A stretch of 64,000 bases of DNA from Paeniglutamicibacter antarcticus (GTDB lineage: Bacteria > Actinomycetota > Actinomycetes > Actinomycetales > Micrococcaceae): NCBI RefSeq assembly GCF_900010755.1, contig NZ_CZJT01000109.1:62001-126000 (forward strand), written 5' to 3'. Numbering within the stretch: position 1 is the first letter of the stretch; each line of letters opens with the position of its first letter. The notes under the pieces were generated by a model. The model did not search any database. It saw only the letters and a program-made list of their open reading frames with translations, and had not been told where the DNA came from. The position numbers and the translations under genes are program-made. Positions 44,687-54,000 of the stretch are shown here, one piece after another.

Positions 44687-46393
44687 TCAGTCGATGCCGT
44701 GCACCTTGGAATTTGCTGTCGTTGAGGTGCCAGCTGCCCAGAGAACCGCGGCAACGACTGCCGAAACGAGCAACAACAATGGAGGTACCGGGGTCAACAG
44801 CAATCCAGCCACCAAGGCGATGGTTGCCACCACCATGACGTCGTAGCCATGGGTGAAATGCTGGATCATCGGGCCGGTGGCCTTGCCCAGCGCGGATAGG
44901 AGCATGACCGAACCCCAGTCAAGCTCTGGCCTGTAGGCCAATCGGATACCGCCAGCGGCCAGCCCGGCCCCGGCCAGCGCCCCGATGGCCAAGAAAAGGG
45001 GTAGTGAGGCCGCGTCCAGGTCCACCGCCCAGCCCAGGAACCCGGTCAGCGCGACGCCCCACGGAACCAGGAGAATGAGCGCAACCAGCGCATGGGTCTG
45101 ACGGATGGCCGTGCGGCCCAAGGGAATGATTGATTCAAGCGAGGGGACATCGGCCGCCTGTGATGCTGCGGTTGCCGCCGCCCGGGCGGCAACACAGCAG
45201 CCAACCACCACCAGGGTGCCCAGTACTAACGGGTGCCCGCCCGGAATGGCGAATACCCCGGCAGCCGGGATCGCCCAACCCGCCAGCAGCCCGCGCCAGA
45301 CCCCTGGTGCCCGCAACAGCACCAGCAGCTCCGCCCTGATGAGCGCGCTATATGGTCCGCGTACGGCGGAAGCCGGAAGCAGCCGGGAGAACACATCTCC
45401 CCCACGCCTGCGGATATGTTCGCGGCGAGCCAGCGCCCGGCTTGATTCCTTGGTTCCGGCATTCTCGATTGCTGCGGATAATGATTTGTCATCAAGCAAG
45501 GCCAACGCCGCGCCGGCATGCGCACTGGCGGCACCTCGGGAGATCAGTTCATTGCGGTCAATGTTCTGCAGGTGCCCGCGAATGGCCCGGAAACCCGCCA
45601 GCGCCACGACCAACAAAATAAGCGGAATCCACCATTGGCCTTCCTGCGCCGCGGCAGGAAGCACCGAGGGCAGCGACCGCCAGAACCATTGAAGTGTTCC
45701 GGCACCAGTAATCCGCATGAGCACGTCGGCCCCGTAGCAGACGGCGAGGACCAAGATCACGATGTTCACCGATGTCTTGAAGCCGCGTGCCCATCCGCGG
45801 GCTTGTGCCAGGGCCGCGAGCAAGGAGAGCACAACAAATAACAGACCCAGGCTCAGTGCACCGAGCATCACCCCGGTAAATCCACCCTTTGAAAGCCCTC
45901 CCAGCACCGTGCCGTATCCAATGGGCAGCCATAGCAACACCCCCAGGACCGCCGTGGTCACCAAGCGCTGGCGCAGCAACCTGGCCAGGAACGGGGTCCG
46001 GCTCACCGGCAGCGTAAGCCACCAAAACCCTTGGGCGCCATCGACGGCAACCGGCCCAAGCCGCGAGATCAGCGACAGGGCAGCCAGCATCCCCAACATG
46101 ACAAGTGCCGATGCTGCAGACTCCCCGGGGATGACACCGATTTCGTTGCGGATCACACCGCCACCGATGTCTTCCTTCAGTGAGGCGGAGAACGCGTGGG
46201 CGATACCAGCGGCATAGGCAAACACTATGGCAGCGGCCAAGAGGGAGATATATGCATCGCCCGCACGTTCCCAAAAGTTTTCCCGATGCACCTTCTTTTC
46301 CGCTATGCGATTGCGTTTCCACGGGTCGAAATCGACGGGGTTGTCGTCGAATATGGCCGCCGGTGCATCGGAAGCGAAGGGGAAATCAGCCAT
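44687..46393 (-). CDS. DUF6297-type ABC permease
   Basis: A 568-residue polytopic membrane protein with roughly 12 helices in two blocks separated by a soluble loop that holds LARREHIRRRGGDVFSRLLP. The opening FDPWKRNRIAEKKVHRENFW is cytoplasmic. The pattern fits DUF6297, a permease-like family found next to ABC ATPases in actinobacteria. Its start overlaps the end of the ATPase gene by 8 bp, so the two very likely form one exporter. Substrate unknown. Confidence 0.8.
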   Translation of the reverse strand: MADFPFASDAPAAIFDDNPVDFDPWKRNRIAEKKVHRENFWERAGDAYISLLAAAIVFAYAAGIAHAFSASLKEDIGGGVIRNEIGVIPGESAASALVMLGMLAALSLISRLGPVAVDGAQGFWWLTLPVSRTPFLARLLRQRLVTTAVLGVLLWLPIGYGTVLGGLSKGGFTGVMLGALSLGLLFVVLSLLAALAQARGWARGFKTSVNIVILVLAVCYGADVLMRITGAGTLQWFWRSLPSVLPAAAQEGQWWIPLILLVVALAGFRAIRGHLQNIDRNELISRGAASAHAGAALALLDDKSLSAAIENAGTKESSRALARREHIRRRGGDVFSRLLPASAVRGPYSALIRAELLVLLRAPGVWRGLLAGWAIPAAGVFAIPGGHPLVLGTLVVVGCCVAARAAATAASQAADVPSLESIIPLGRTAIRQTHALVALILLVPWGVALTGFLGWAVDLDAASLPLFLAIGALAGAGLAAGGIRLAYRPELDWGSVMLLSALGKATGPMIQHFTHGYDVMVVATIALVAGLLLTPVPPLLLLVSAVVAAVLWAAGTSTTANSKVHGID

Positions 46394-47090
46394 GGACTAT
46401 CGCCTCCACACCTTCATCAACGCTGACGCGGGTGATGTTTCCGTCTGCGATAACGAGTACGGAATCTGCAACACCCCGCAAGAATTCGGGGTCGTGAGTG
46501 ATGACCAGCAGCGCGGTCCCGGCATTGACGCGTTCACGCAACCGCTGTGCCAAGGCTCCGCGCATGGCGGGATCCAACCGTTGTTCGGGTTCGTCAAGGA
46601 CCAAAAGCTGGCAGGGACGCAGCAGAGCCGCAGCGAGCAACAAACGCCGGCGTTGGCCGGAGGAGAGCCTCTGCGGCAATTCTGTGCGGGCCTCGGTGAG
46701 GTCAAAGAACGAAAGTTCGGCATCCACGGCGGACTGAGGGTCTTGCACACCGTGACCCCCGGCAATCAGTTGCAGGTGTTCCTCAACCGTCAGCGAGGGG
46801 AAAAACGCGTCCTCGTCAAAAACAACAGAGACCGCCTTGCTGTAAATGAAGCTGGAGTCGTCGGTGAATGAACCGAGGATTATCGATTCTCCACTCACTG
46901 GCTCTTGGTACCCCACAAGGGTGCGCAGCAAAGTTGATTTTCCTGCTGCGTTGAATCCGACAATGCCCAGCGCTTGGCCCGCGCCGATTGTCAGGTCAAG
47001 CGGCCCGCAAATATCTTGGTGCCCATAGCCGGCCACCAGGTTTGTGGCCTTGAGCAGGTCCCTGCGAGCGTTCTCCGTGCCTTCATCCAT
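46386..47090 (-). CDS. ABC transporter ATP-binding protein
   Basis: A 234-residue ABC ATPase. Walker A is GFNAAGKST (Lys 51), signature LSSGQRRRLLLAAALL, Walker B LLVLDEPEQRLDP and H-loop VITHDPEFL. The signature has Ser-Ser-Gly-Gln with the usual sense of LSGGQ. Together with the DUF6297 permease it should power export of an unknown compound. A TAGCGT box lies 6 nt before the ATG. Confidence 0.92.
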   Translation of the reverse strand: MDEGTENARRDLLKATNLVAGYGHQDICGPLDLTIGAGQALGIVGFNAAGKSTLLRTLVGYQEPVSGESIILGSFTDDSSFIYSKAVSVVFDEDAFFPSLTVEEHLQLIAGGHGVQDPQSAVDAELSFFDLTEARTELPQRLSSGQRRRLLLAAALLRPCQLLVLDEPEQRLDPAMRGALAQRLRERVNAGTALLVITHDPEFLRGVADSVLVIADGNITRVSVDEGVEAIVHG

Positions 47091-47096
47091 GCCTTG

Positions 47097-47102
47097 ACGC
47101 TA
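47097..47102 (-). promoter_or_regulatory. -10 box of the ABC ATPase/DUF6297 operon (leaderless type)
   Basis: TAGCGT on the minus strand followed by CAAGGC and the ATG at 47090. Confidence 0.5.
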
Positions 47103-47205
47103 CCCGTTGCAGGACCTTGAAGTGATCAGCATTGCGGATGATTCCAGGTTTAGACCCACCGCCGGTCGCAGCCGCCGTGGAGTGCGGCGGCATGGGTATA
47201 TGGGC

Positions 47206-47265
47206 CCAAAAGCAACGGGCGGCCGCCTACCCACCAGTGCCTGTGGATCTGCTGCCGCCCGTTGC
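47206..47265 (-). terminator. terminator of the queuosine-precursor transporter
   Basis: GCCGCCCGTTGC (47254-47265) pairs with GCAACGGGCGGC (47212-47223), and the minus strand continues with TTTTGGG. It lies 16 bp past the yhhQ stop. Confidence 0.85.
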
Positions 47266-47280
47266 CGGATGCGTTGCGCC

Positions 47281-48003
47281 TTAGTGTGTTGCGTTTTCGG
47301 CTTGCACCGGTTTGTAACTCGGTTCGCGGCGCTTGAACCATCGGATGACAAATGTCGTTACCGGAACGAAGGCAAATTCAACTGCGGTTTTGTACAGGAA
47401 CCCGACGATCACGTAGTTGATGAAAGTGGGGGCGTCCGTGATTCCAATGACCGAGGCTGCAATGGAGCAGAAGATCAAGGTGTCGGCAAATTCGCCAACT
47501 CCCGTGGAACCCATCAAACGGCCAACCAGACCGCGTTCGCCAAAGCGTTCCTTCATTTTGACTAGGACCCACGAATTCAGCGTCTGGCCCACGAGGAAGC
47601 CAAGCAGGGAGGCCAAGACGATGAGCCAGATGGGGCCGAGCGTGCGTTCAAGCGCGTCCTGCCCGTCGTACCATTCGGCAGCGGGCAACGCGATCATGAT
47701 CCAGAAGCAGACGGTGGAGAACGCCGCCAGCGCGAAGGTGGTGATGATGGCCCGCCGTGCGGCCTTGAATCCGTAGACCTCTGAAATAACATCGCCCAGG
47801 ATGTAGGCCAGCGGGAAAAGGAAGAACCCGCCGTCGGTGACCACGGGGCCAAAAGTGACCCCCTTGGATGCGCCGATGTTGGAAAGAATGACCACCACGG
47901 CCATCAGGGCCAGGACAGTGGAAAAATAGGGGCTTCCCGCCGATGCGAATATCGCGCGCGGAGCCTTCGGACGTTGTGAAATTGAGGCGGTGATTTCGCC
48001 CAT
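47281..48003 (-). CDS. yhhQ: queuosine-precursor transporter (YhhQ/VUT family)
   Basis: A 240-residue, six-helix protein of the VUT_1 family: VVVILSNIGASKGVTFGPV, LFPLAYILGDVISEVYGFKAAR (the diagnostic DxxxEVYG motif), LLGFLVGQTLNSWVLVKMKER and GVGEFADTLIFCSIA. E. coli YhhQ imports preQ0 and preQ1 for queuosine. With tgt 5 kb away this supports queuosine salvage rather than synthesis. ATG 48003 is used; a GTG at 48063 would add 20 residues. The leader holds a small CCCGTC-GA-GACGGG hairpin (48072-48085). Confidence 0.9.
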   Translation of the reverse strand: MGEITASISQRPKAPRAIFASAGSPYFSTVLALMAVVVILSNIGASKGVTFGPVVTDGGFFLFPLAYILGDVISEVYGFKAARRAIITTFALAAFSTVCFWIMIALPAAEWYDGQDALERTLGPIWLIVLASLLGFLVGQTLNSWVLVKMKERFGERGLVGRLMGSTGVGEFADTLIFCSIAASVIGITDAPTFINYVIVGFLYKTAVEFAFVPVTTFVIRWFKRREPSYKPVQAENATH

Positions 48004-48240
48004 GGTTATACCCAATCGGAGAAGTGGTTCGCCAAGTCGATCCCGGATAGCAATATCCTCCACACGTGGAGCCCGTCGAGACGGGTATTTTGCGGACCTC
48101 CGGGACCACTCGCTGTATTAGCACTTGATGCTCAAGTATCCCACGCGCGTTTTCCGGTTCCCTAGCGTTTTTTCCTCCATTTGGCACGGTTTTGGTCACG
48201 ATTTCCCCGTTTTGACGTGACCGGCGACACTAAAACAAGC

Positions 48241-48258
48241 TTTTGAACATGTTCAAAA
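48241..48258. promoter_or_regulatory. 18-bp palindrome, candidate TetR operator
   Basis: TTTTGAACATGTTCAAAA is a perfect palindrome 42 bp upstream of the tetR start, and a half copy TTGTTCAAA follows at 48270-48278. A TATGCT -10 box lies between them (48264-48269). The position suits autoregulation. Confidence 0.6.
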
Positions 48259-48300
48259 ACAACTATGCTTGTTCAAAGGCCTAATGAATAGTGGAGTCTG

Positions 48301-48948
48301 ATGACGCAACAGACGGCAAAGGGTGCCGAAACCCGTCGATTGTTGCTAAACACTGCCCTGCGCCTCTTCGCCAAAGAGGGCTTCGCCGGGACCACGATGC
48401 GTGCCATTGCAAGGGAATCAGGGGTTTCGCTGGGCAACACGTACTACTATTTCGAGTCAAAAGACGCGATTGTCCATGAGCTCTTCAGGAACCTCGTGGA
48501 ACAACACCGGAGCGCCAGCTGGCCGCTTCTGGTCCCCGGAAACAACCTTGAGACCAATGTGCGGCTTTCCTTGGAGAAGAGCCTCGAAATCCTCTCGCCG
48601 TTCCACGAGTTTGGACCTGCGTTTATCCGCACCGCGTTCTCCGGCGCACAGGATGAACTTGCCGAGACCCGGCGGGCCCTGGAGCTCGAGCTGTGGCGCC
48701 AAGTCGTCGCAACGGCACGTCCGCTGCCACCGCTAGCCATCAGGCAGGATCTCCCCCAGCTGCTGCGGCTCGTCCAACGAGGAGTTTTCCTCTTTTGGGC
48801 CTACGATTCTTCCGTCGACGCCAAGCGCAGCCGACGCTTGGTGAAAAACGTGGCACCGGCGATTGCACGCCTGGTGGTGCTTTCCCGCATGCCTGTGGTC
48901 AGGTCAATCCTGGACGACGTGATCTCCCTGGTCCGCCCCGCAACCTGA
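48301..48948 (+). CDS. TetR-family regulator
   Basis: A 215-residue TetR protein. The N-terminal HTH is RLLLNTALRLFAKEGFAGTT followed by MRAIARESGVSLGNTYYYFE and SKDAIVHEL. The C-terminal ligand domain is all-helical with RRALELELWRQVVATARPLP. A perfect palindrome stands in its promoter. The divergent yhhQ leader is 180 bp away, so yhhQ could be a second target, but this is speculative. Ligand unknown. Confidence 0.92.
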   Translation: MTQQTAKGAETRRLLLNTALRLFAKEGFAGTTMRAIARESGVSLGNTYYYFESKDAIVHELFRNLVEQHRSASWPLLVPGNNLETNVRLSLEKSLEILSPFHEFGPAFIRTAFSGAQDELAETRRALELELWRQVVATARPLPPLAIRQDLPQLLRLVQRGVFLFWAYDSSVDAKRSRRLVKNVAPAIARLVVLSRMPVVRSILDDVISLVRPAT

Positions 48949-49030
48949 CCTGAAGCTTCGCGACCTGCGATTTTCAGGAGTCGGGCGTAGAGTCGAAATC
49001 GAAGCCAGTTAGCTACATGAAGGGGACGAA

Positions 49031-49687
49031 ATGCCACACACACCCAGGAACCTTCCCCGATGGGTCAGCGAACTCGCCCCGCTCACTAACCGAAAAGTCA
49101 CCAACGACGATTCCTTCGAGTTGCACAGCATCGGAACCGTGGATGGGGACTTTGAACTGCTTGGCTGGTGGCCGGCACTCGATGAAGTCACGGCACTCAG
49201 CAGCCGCGCTGCCGGGCTCGCCCACGGCAACGCCGTACGGCTGACCCTGCTGGGAACACCCGATGAGGCAACCGCAAACGAACTGGTGTCACTGGGTTGG
49301 GCCATCCAGTCGCATCAAGTTCTGTTGGCCGCACCCACCAACGACGTGGAACAAACCGCCCGAATCCCGGAAACGGCAACGCTTTTCGAGGCCCCGCTAG
49401 ATGCTTATGACGTGGTGGAAATAGCTGACTTCGATGCGCCCGCGGCACGTGGCCGGATTCGATTCGCTGACGGTTTTGCCCTGTTGAGCGAACCAGAGAT
49501 CCTTGCCTCCGAGCACACCGAACAGTTCCGCACGGCAATCATTGCCAATCTTGCGGCCGCCGCTTCAAGCCAGGGCCTGTCATGGCTGTTCATGGTGGCA
49601 ACCGCCGACAACCCCGAAGGAACCCGCACCAGCCGCGGCGCCGGCTGGTCAAACGCGACTCAGATTACCCAGCTGAGTCGGGCCTAA
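49031..49687 (+). CDS. 218-residue hypothetical protein, possibly GNAT-like
   Basis: No signal or membrane segment. The C-terminal part (EQFRTAIIANLAAAASSQGL, WLFMVATADNPEGTRTSRGA GW pattern) looks like the end of a GNAT acetyltransferase, but the acetyl-CoA motif is not visible, so the assignment is weak. It stands alone between tetR and pdxK. Confidence 0.6.
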   Translation: MPHTPRNLPRWVSELAPLTNRKVTNDDSFELHSIGTVDGDFELLGWWPALDEVTALSSRAAGLAHGNAVRLTLLGTPDEATANELVSLGWAIQSHQVLLAAPTNDVEQTARIPETATLFEAPLDAYDVVEIADFDAPAARGRIRFADGFALLSEPEILASEHTEQFRTAIIANLAAAASSQGLSWLFMVATADNPEGTRTSRGAGWSNATQITQLSRA

Positions 49688-49769
49688 CATCGCCTGGAGC
49701 AATCGGGAGGCACGCCCGGTCGGCTGCCAGCCGCACTTCATGGATGAAATGCCGCTGCAGATATCGCTC

Positions 49770-49775
49770 TAAACT
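49770..49775 (+). promoter_or_regulatory. -10 box of pdxK (leaderless type)
   Basis: TAAACT followed by AGGGAAC and the ATG at 49783; AGGGA could alternatively act as a weak ribosome-binding site. Confidence 0.4.
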
Positions 49776-49782
49776 AGGGAAC

Positions 49783-50607
49783 ATGACTTCTACCGCCACC
49801 GGGACTCGTCCCGCAATCACTTTGACTATTGCAGGCTCCGAGGCCACCGGCGGCGCCGGCGCCCAGGCCGACCTCAAGACTTTCCAGGAACTGGGCACCT
49901 ACGGCATCACCGCGCTGACGTGCATCGTGTCTTTCAACCCGAAAGACAACTGGAACCACCGTTTTGTTCCGGTCGACGCTCAGGTCATCGCCGACCAGCT
50001 TGAAGCCATCCAGACCTGCTACGCGGCCGACCTCAAGACCGTCAAGCTCGGCATGATGGGTTCCCCCGCCACCATCAACACGGTGGCCACCGCCCTGGGC
50101 AACCAGGCATGGGACAACATCGTGCTGGATCCGGTACTGATCTGCAAGGGCCAGGAGCCGGGCCACGCACTTGACACCGACGAAGCACTCAAGGCCAACC
50201 TGCTGCCGTTGGCAACCTTCGTCACCCCGAACCACTTCGAGGCCGAATCACTGTCGGGCATCACCATCAACAACGTTGAGGACCTGACCGCCGCGGCCAA
50301 GAAGATCCATGAGCTCTCCGGTGCCGCCGTCCTGGCCAAGGGCGGCGTCCGACTGGCGGGCAGCGACGCGATCGACGTGTTCTACGACGGCGAAACCCTC
50401 GAATTGCTCTCCGCCCCCAAGATCGGCGAAGTTGCAGTCTCGGGCGCAGGTTGCTCGCTGGCAGCGGCGATCACCGCAGAGCTGGCCAAGGGCGCAACCC
50501 CGCTTGAAGCTGCACGCACCGCCAAGGCGTTTGTCACCGAGGGCATCAAGAACCGGGTTTCCTCCGCTGCACCGTTCGATGCGCTGTGGCAGGGCGGCAC
50601 CCGCTAA
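49783..50607 (+). CDS. pdxK: pyridoxal / hydroxymethylpyrimidine kinase
   Basis: A 274-residue ribokinase-fold kinase. LTIAGSEATGGAGAQADLKT FQELGTYG-type opening, KLGMMGSPATINTVA, VLDPVLICKGQEPG and the catalytic loop VSGAGCSLAAAITAELAKGA match the ThiD-like PdxK of Bacillus, which phosphorylates pyridoxal and HMP. The anion-hole motif GAGC is intact. The choice between B6 and thiamine pathways cannot be made from sequence alone. Ends at a strong terminator. Confidence 0.88.
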   Translation: MTSTATGTRPAITLTIAGSEATGGAGAQADLKTFQELGTYGITALTCIVSFNPKDNWNHRFVPVDAQVIADQLEAIQTCYAADLKTVKLGMMGSPATINTVATALGNQAWDNIVLDPVLICKGQEPGHALDTDEALKANLLPLATFVTPNHFEAESLSGITINNVEDLTAAAKKIHELSGAAVLAKGGVRLAGSDAIDVFYDGETLELLSAPKIGEVAVSGAGCSLAAAITAELAKGATPLEAARTAKAFVTEGIKNRVSSAAPFDALWQGGTR

Positions 50608-50668
50608 GCACCCTCTCGGCATTCCACGCCGAATACACCCACAGGGGGGTCAACCGACCCGCCAAAGC

Positions 50669-50710
50669 AAATGGTGGCCTCATTCAATTGAATGAGGCCA
50701 CCATTTTTGC
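50669..50710 (+). terminator. terminator of pdxK
   Basis: A perfect 38-bp palindrome (arms 50669-50687 and 50688-50706) ending in TTTTTG, 61 bp past the stop. Confidence 0.85.
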
Positions 50711-50920
50711 GTTCCCCCCTGAACACAAGGCACTGCTCTAAGCACTCCCCCGGCCGACCCGGCGCCCTTGCCTGGTACCGGACAGCACGAAAGCCTGCTC
50801 TTGTTCGGAGCCAAAATTCCCCAAGAATCATGGCTTCCTTGGAGGTGAGATTACGTTGAGGCCCCGACAGTTTGGAATTTGGGGCACCACAAAATTAGGA
50901 CGCTGGGCGGTGGGTTCTGG

Positions 50921-50936
50921 GTGTACAAAAGTACAC
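50921..50936. promoter_or_regulatory. inverted repeat upstream of the subtilase promoter
   Basis: GTGTAC-AAAA-GTACAC, perfect 6-bp arms, ending 26 bp upstream of the -35 box. Candidate binding site. Confidence 0.45.
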
Positions 50937-50946
50937 ATTTCAACTT

Positions 50947-50970
50947 TATCTCAAACAACCCCTTGAGATA
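50947..50970. promoter_or_regulatory. inverted repeat over the -35 box of the subtilase gene
   Basis: TATCTCAA and TTGAGATA are separated by 8 nt; the right arm contains the -35 hexamer TTGAGA, so a bound protein would compete with RNA polymerase. Confidence 0.5.
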
Positions 50971-50990
50971 TGAGGTAGGCCACATATGAT
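50963..50990 (+). promoter_or_regulatory. promoter of the subtilase gene
   Basis: TTGAGA (50963-50968) and TATGAT (50985-50990) with a 16-bp spacer, about 75 bp before the start codon. Confidence 0.6.
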
Positions 50991-51064
50991 TTCGTTTGGG
51001 AACCCTCGCCCGCTTCGTCGCGCGCCCCGTTCCTGCACCACTCCCACTGGATACAAGGAGCATC

Positions 51065-54000
51065 ATGATCAACTCGCGTCGCCCCAGACTTGCGCGGACG
51101 ATCATGGCCTCAGCCACAGGGCTCGCCCTGGCTGTGACCATGTCCGTCCCCTCAATTGCGGCTCCACCAAATTTCGATCCTTCCTCGGGCGGTGACGCCG
51201 CCTCACTTGGAACTTTGGCTTCCAAGAACCTGCAGACACTGAAAATCGCAGGGTCCTTGAAGAAGGCCCAAGGCGATGTGTCGGTCTTCGTGCAGTTCGA
51301 AGGCGAAGGTGCCTTCGAGGCAACCCAGCCGGCTGCCGCCGCCGAATCACGCAGCGCACTCGTCAAGGACACCGGCAAGGTCAAGAAAATCCGCGACGGT
51401 ATCAAGGCCAAGGGCAAGAGCGTTGCCCAAGCCGCCGACGCAAAAGTCATCTACACCACCACCAACGCGATCCCCGGAGTGGCACTGCGCGGTGACGCCG
51501 AGGCCTTGCGGGCACTTGCCGCCCGCAGCGATGTCAAGAAGGTCACCGCGATCGTCCCCAAATCGCCGGACAACAAGAACTCCGACGTTGACACCAAAGC
51601 CCTCCAGGCATGGACCGCGCTGAAGGAAACCGGCAAAAACGTCACCATTGCGGTGCTGGACACCGGCATCGATTACACGCATTCGGGCTTCGGCGGTCCG
51701 GGCACCATCGAGGCATACAACCAGGCCAAGGCGTCCACAGCGCTCCCGTCCAAGGAATCGGGCCTGTACGACCCCCAGAAGTTCATTGGCGGCTGGGACT
51801 TGGTGGGCGATGACTACAACGCCGATCCAAGGTCGCCAAGTTACCAGCCGGTTCCCCGGCCAGATGCCAACCCGCTGGATTGTGCCGCGGCAGGGCACGG
51901 CAGCCACGTCTCGGGCACCGCCGCCGGCTACGGCGTGAACGCCGATGGCACCACGTTCACCGGAGATTACTCCAAGCTGACGGCCAAGGACGTCCAGTCA
52001 ATGCGCATCGGCCCGGGCAGCGCCCCGGAAGCCGCGCTTGTCGGCATCCGCGTGTTTGGCTGTGAGGGATCCTCCGACGTCGTCGGACAGGCACTGGACT
52101 ACGTGCTTGATCCCAACAACGACGGAAATTTCGATGACCGTGCCCAGATCATCAACATGTCATTGGGTTCCGATCAGTCCCCCGCGGATGATCCTGAGAA
52201 CGACATCGTCAACGCGTTGTCCAAGCTCGGCATCCTTTCGGTGGTTTCCTCCGGAAACTCCGGGGACATCACCGATATCGGCGGGTCACCGGGCAACGCC
52301 CGTTCCTCGCTGACAGTCGCAAACTCGGTGGGTTCCAGGGTCACTCTCGATGGCATCAAGGTCAACGCACCCGCCAACGTGGCTGAAACCTATGCGGGCC
52401 AGTACTCCGCGAACTTCGATTACGCGGCCGCCACCCCGGCAGCGCTAACAGGCCAGGTTGTCATGGCTCCGGCCGCCAACGAATTTGGTTGCGCGGCATT
52501 TGCACCAGGTTCCTTGACCGGCAAATGGGTGTGGCTTAAGTGGAGCGAAAACCTCGAGTTCCCGTGCGGATCCGGAGCCAGGTTCAACAATGCCCAGGCG
52601 GCAGGAGCCACCGGGGTCATCCTTGATTCCGAGGTTTCGGTCTTCGAGGCCGGAATCGCCGGCAACGCGACCATCCCCGGTGCCCAGTTCACCAAAACGA
52701 ACTCGGACGCGCTGCGCCCGGCTGCCCAGGCAGGCACCCTGAATGTCACCTTGGCCAAGTCGTTGGTCGGCACCGTCAGTTCACCGTCAGGCATCGGTGA
52801 CACGCTGAACTCCTCATCGTCCCGGGGTGTCCATGGTTCCGAAGGAATCGTGAAGCCCGACGTTGCAGCACCCGGTACCTTGATCGGTTCCGTGGGTGTC
52901 GCCTCCGGCAACGCCCCCGCGGTCATGTCCGGTACCTCGATGTCCTCGCCACACGTTGCTGGCATTGCTGCGCTGGTCGCCGGAAGCGGCAAGTACACAC
53001 CCAATCAAATCAAGTCAATCGTCATGAACACCGCCTCGGCGGATATCCTGGCGTCCAACGGCAAGGCCTACGGTCCCAACCGGGTGGGTTCCGGGCGAGT
53101 CATCGCTTCTGCGGCCCTTGAAACCCCTGTCTACGCCTATGCATCGGATGCACCGGATCTCACCTCCGTGGTCTTCGGGGTCATCGAAGTCGACAAGAAG
53201 AAGTACAAGGCCACAAAGTCAATCACCGTGGTCAACAAGTCTTCCAAGACCCAGTCCTACAACGTGAAGTATGTACCGGCCACCGAGATCCCGGGTGCCA
53301 AGTACACGCTCAGCGAGAAGCAGGTGACGCTGCGGGCGGGCAAGAGCGCCAAGGTCAAGGTATCGCTGGAAATCGATGCAAAGAAGTACGCCAAGACCCT
53401 TGACCCGACCATGGAGCGTACCCAGTTGGACGTTCCTCGTGCCTGGGTTGCTGATATTTCGGGCCGTGTGGAACTGACGGGATCCAAGGTCCCGACCTTG
53501 CGCGTTCCGGTGCATGCCGCCCCGAAACTGGTCAGCGACATGGAAGTTGACGACGCGATCGAATTCAAGAAGGGCGCCACCACCGCCAAGGTTGAGCTTG
53601 AGGGCGATCATGTGCGTGCCGGTTCCGGCAACGCCCAGGTGGTATCGCTGGTTTCCGCCTTCGAGTTCGGGGCTTCCTCACCGCGCCAGGGCACGAAGCT
53701 GGATGCGGTCCCGGGCGGTCGCGAAATGGACCTGCAGTACGTTGGTGCGGCTTCCACCGCCAAGACCACCGGGGTTGCCGATGGAATGTTGAACTTCGGC
53801 GTCAGCACCTGGGGCAATTGGGCCCACCTGGCAGGCGGTACCGAAATCGACATCGAGATCGATACAAACAACGACGGCAAGGCCGACTTCCTCACCTTTA
53901 ACACCACCGCTGAGGGCCTGGACCTCGACGTTGTGGCCACCTACAACCTGAGCACCTTCAAGCAGGTCGATCTGCAGTTCCTGAACGGCTTGACTGGCGA

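Larger units (their letters stand above)
50711..51064. other. control region of the subtilase gene
   Basis: No gene seen. It contains two inverted repeats and a good sigma-70-like promoter upstream of the protease (listed separately), and an AAGGAG site at about 51055-51060. Confidence 0.6.

Noticed and set aside
46386..47090. Defective Walker A in the ABC ATPase (GFNAAGKST)
   Set aside because: The sequence still fits GxxxxGK[ST]; the signature, Walker B and H-loop are intact.
48004..48160. preQ1 riboswitch in the yhhQ leader
   Set aside because: Expected from gene function, but neither the preQ1-I nor the preQ1-II core is visible; only a short hairpin is seen.
48241..48258. TTTTGAACATGTTCAAAA as an SOS box
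   Set aside because: GAAC and GTTC are separated by 2 bp instead of 4, and the adjacent gene is a TetR regulator, so a TetR operator is more likely.
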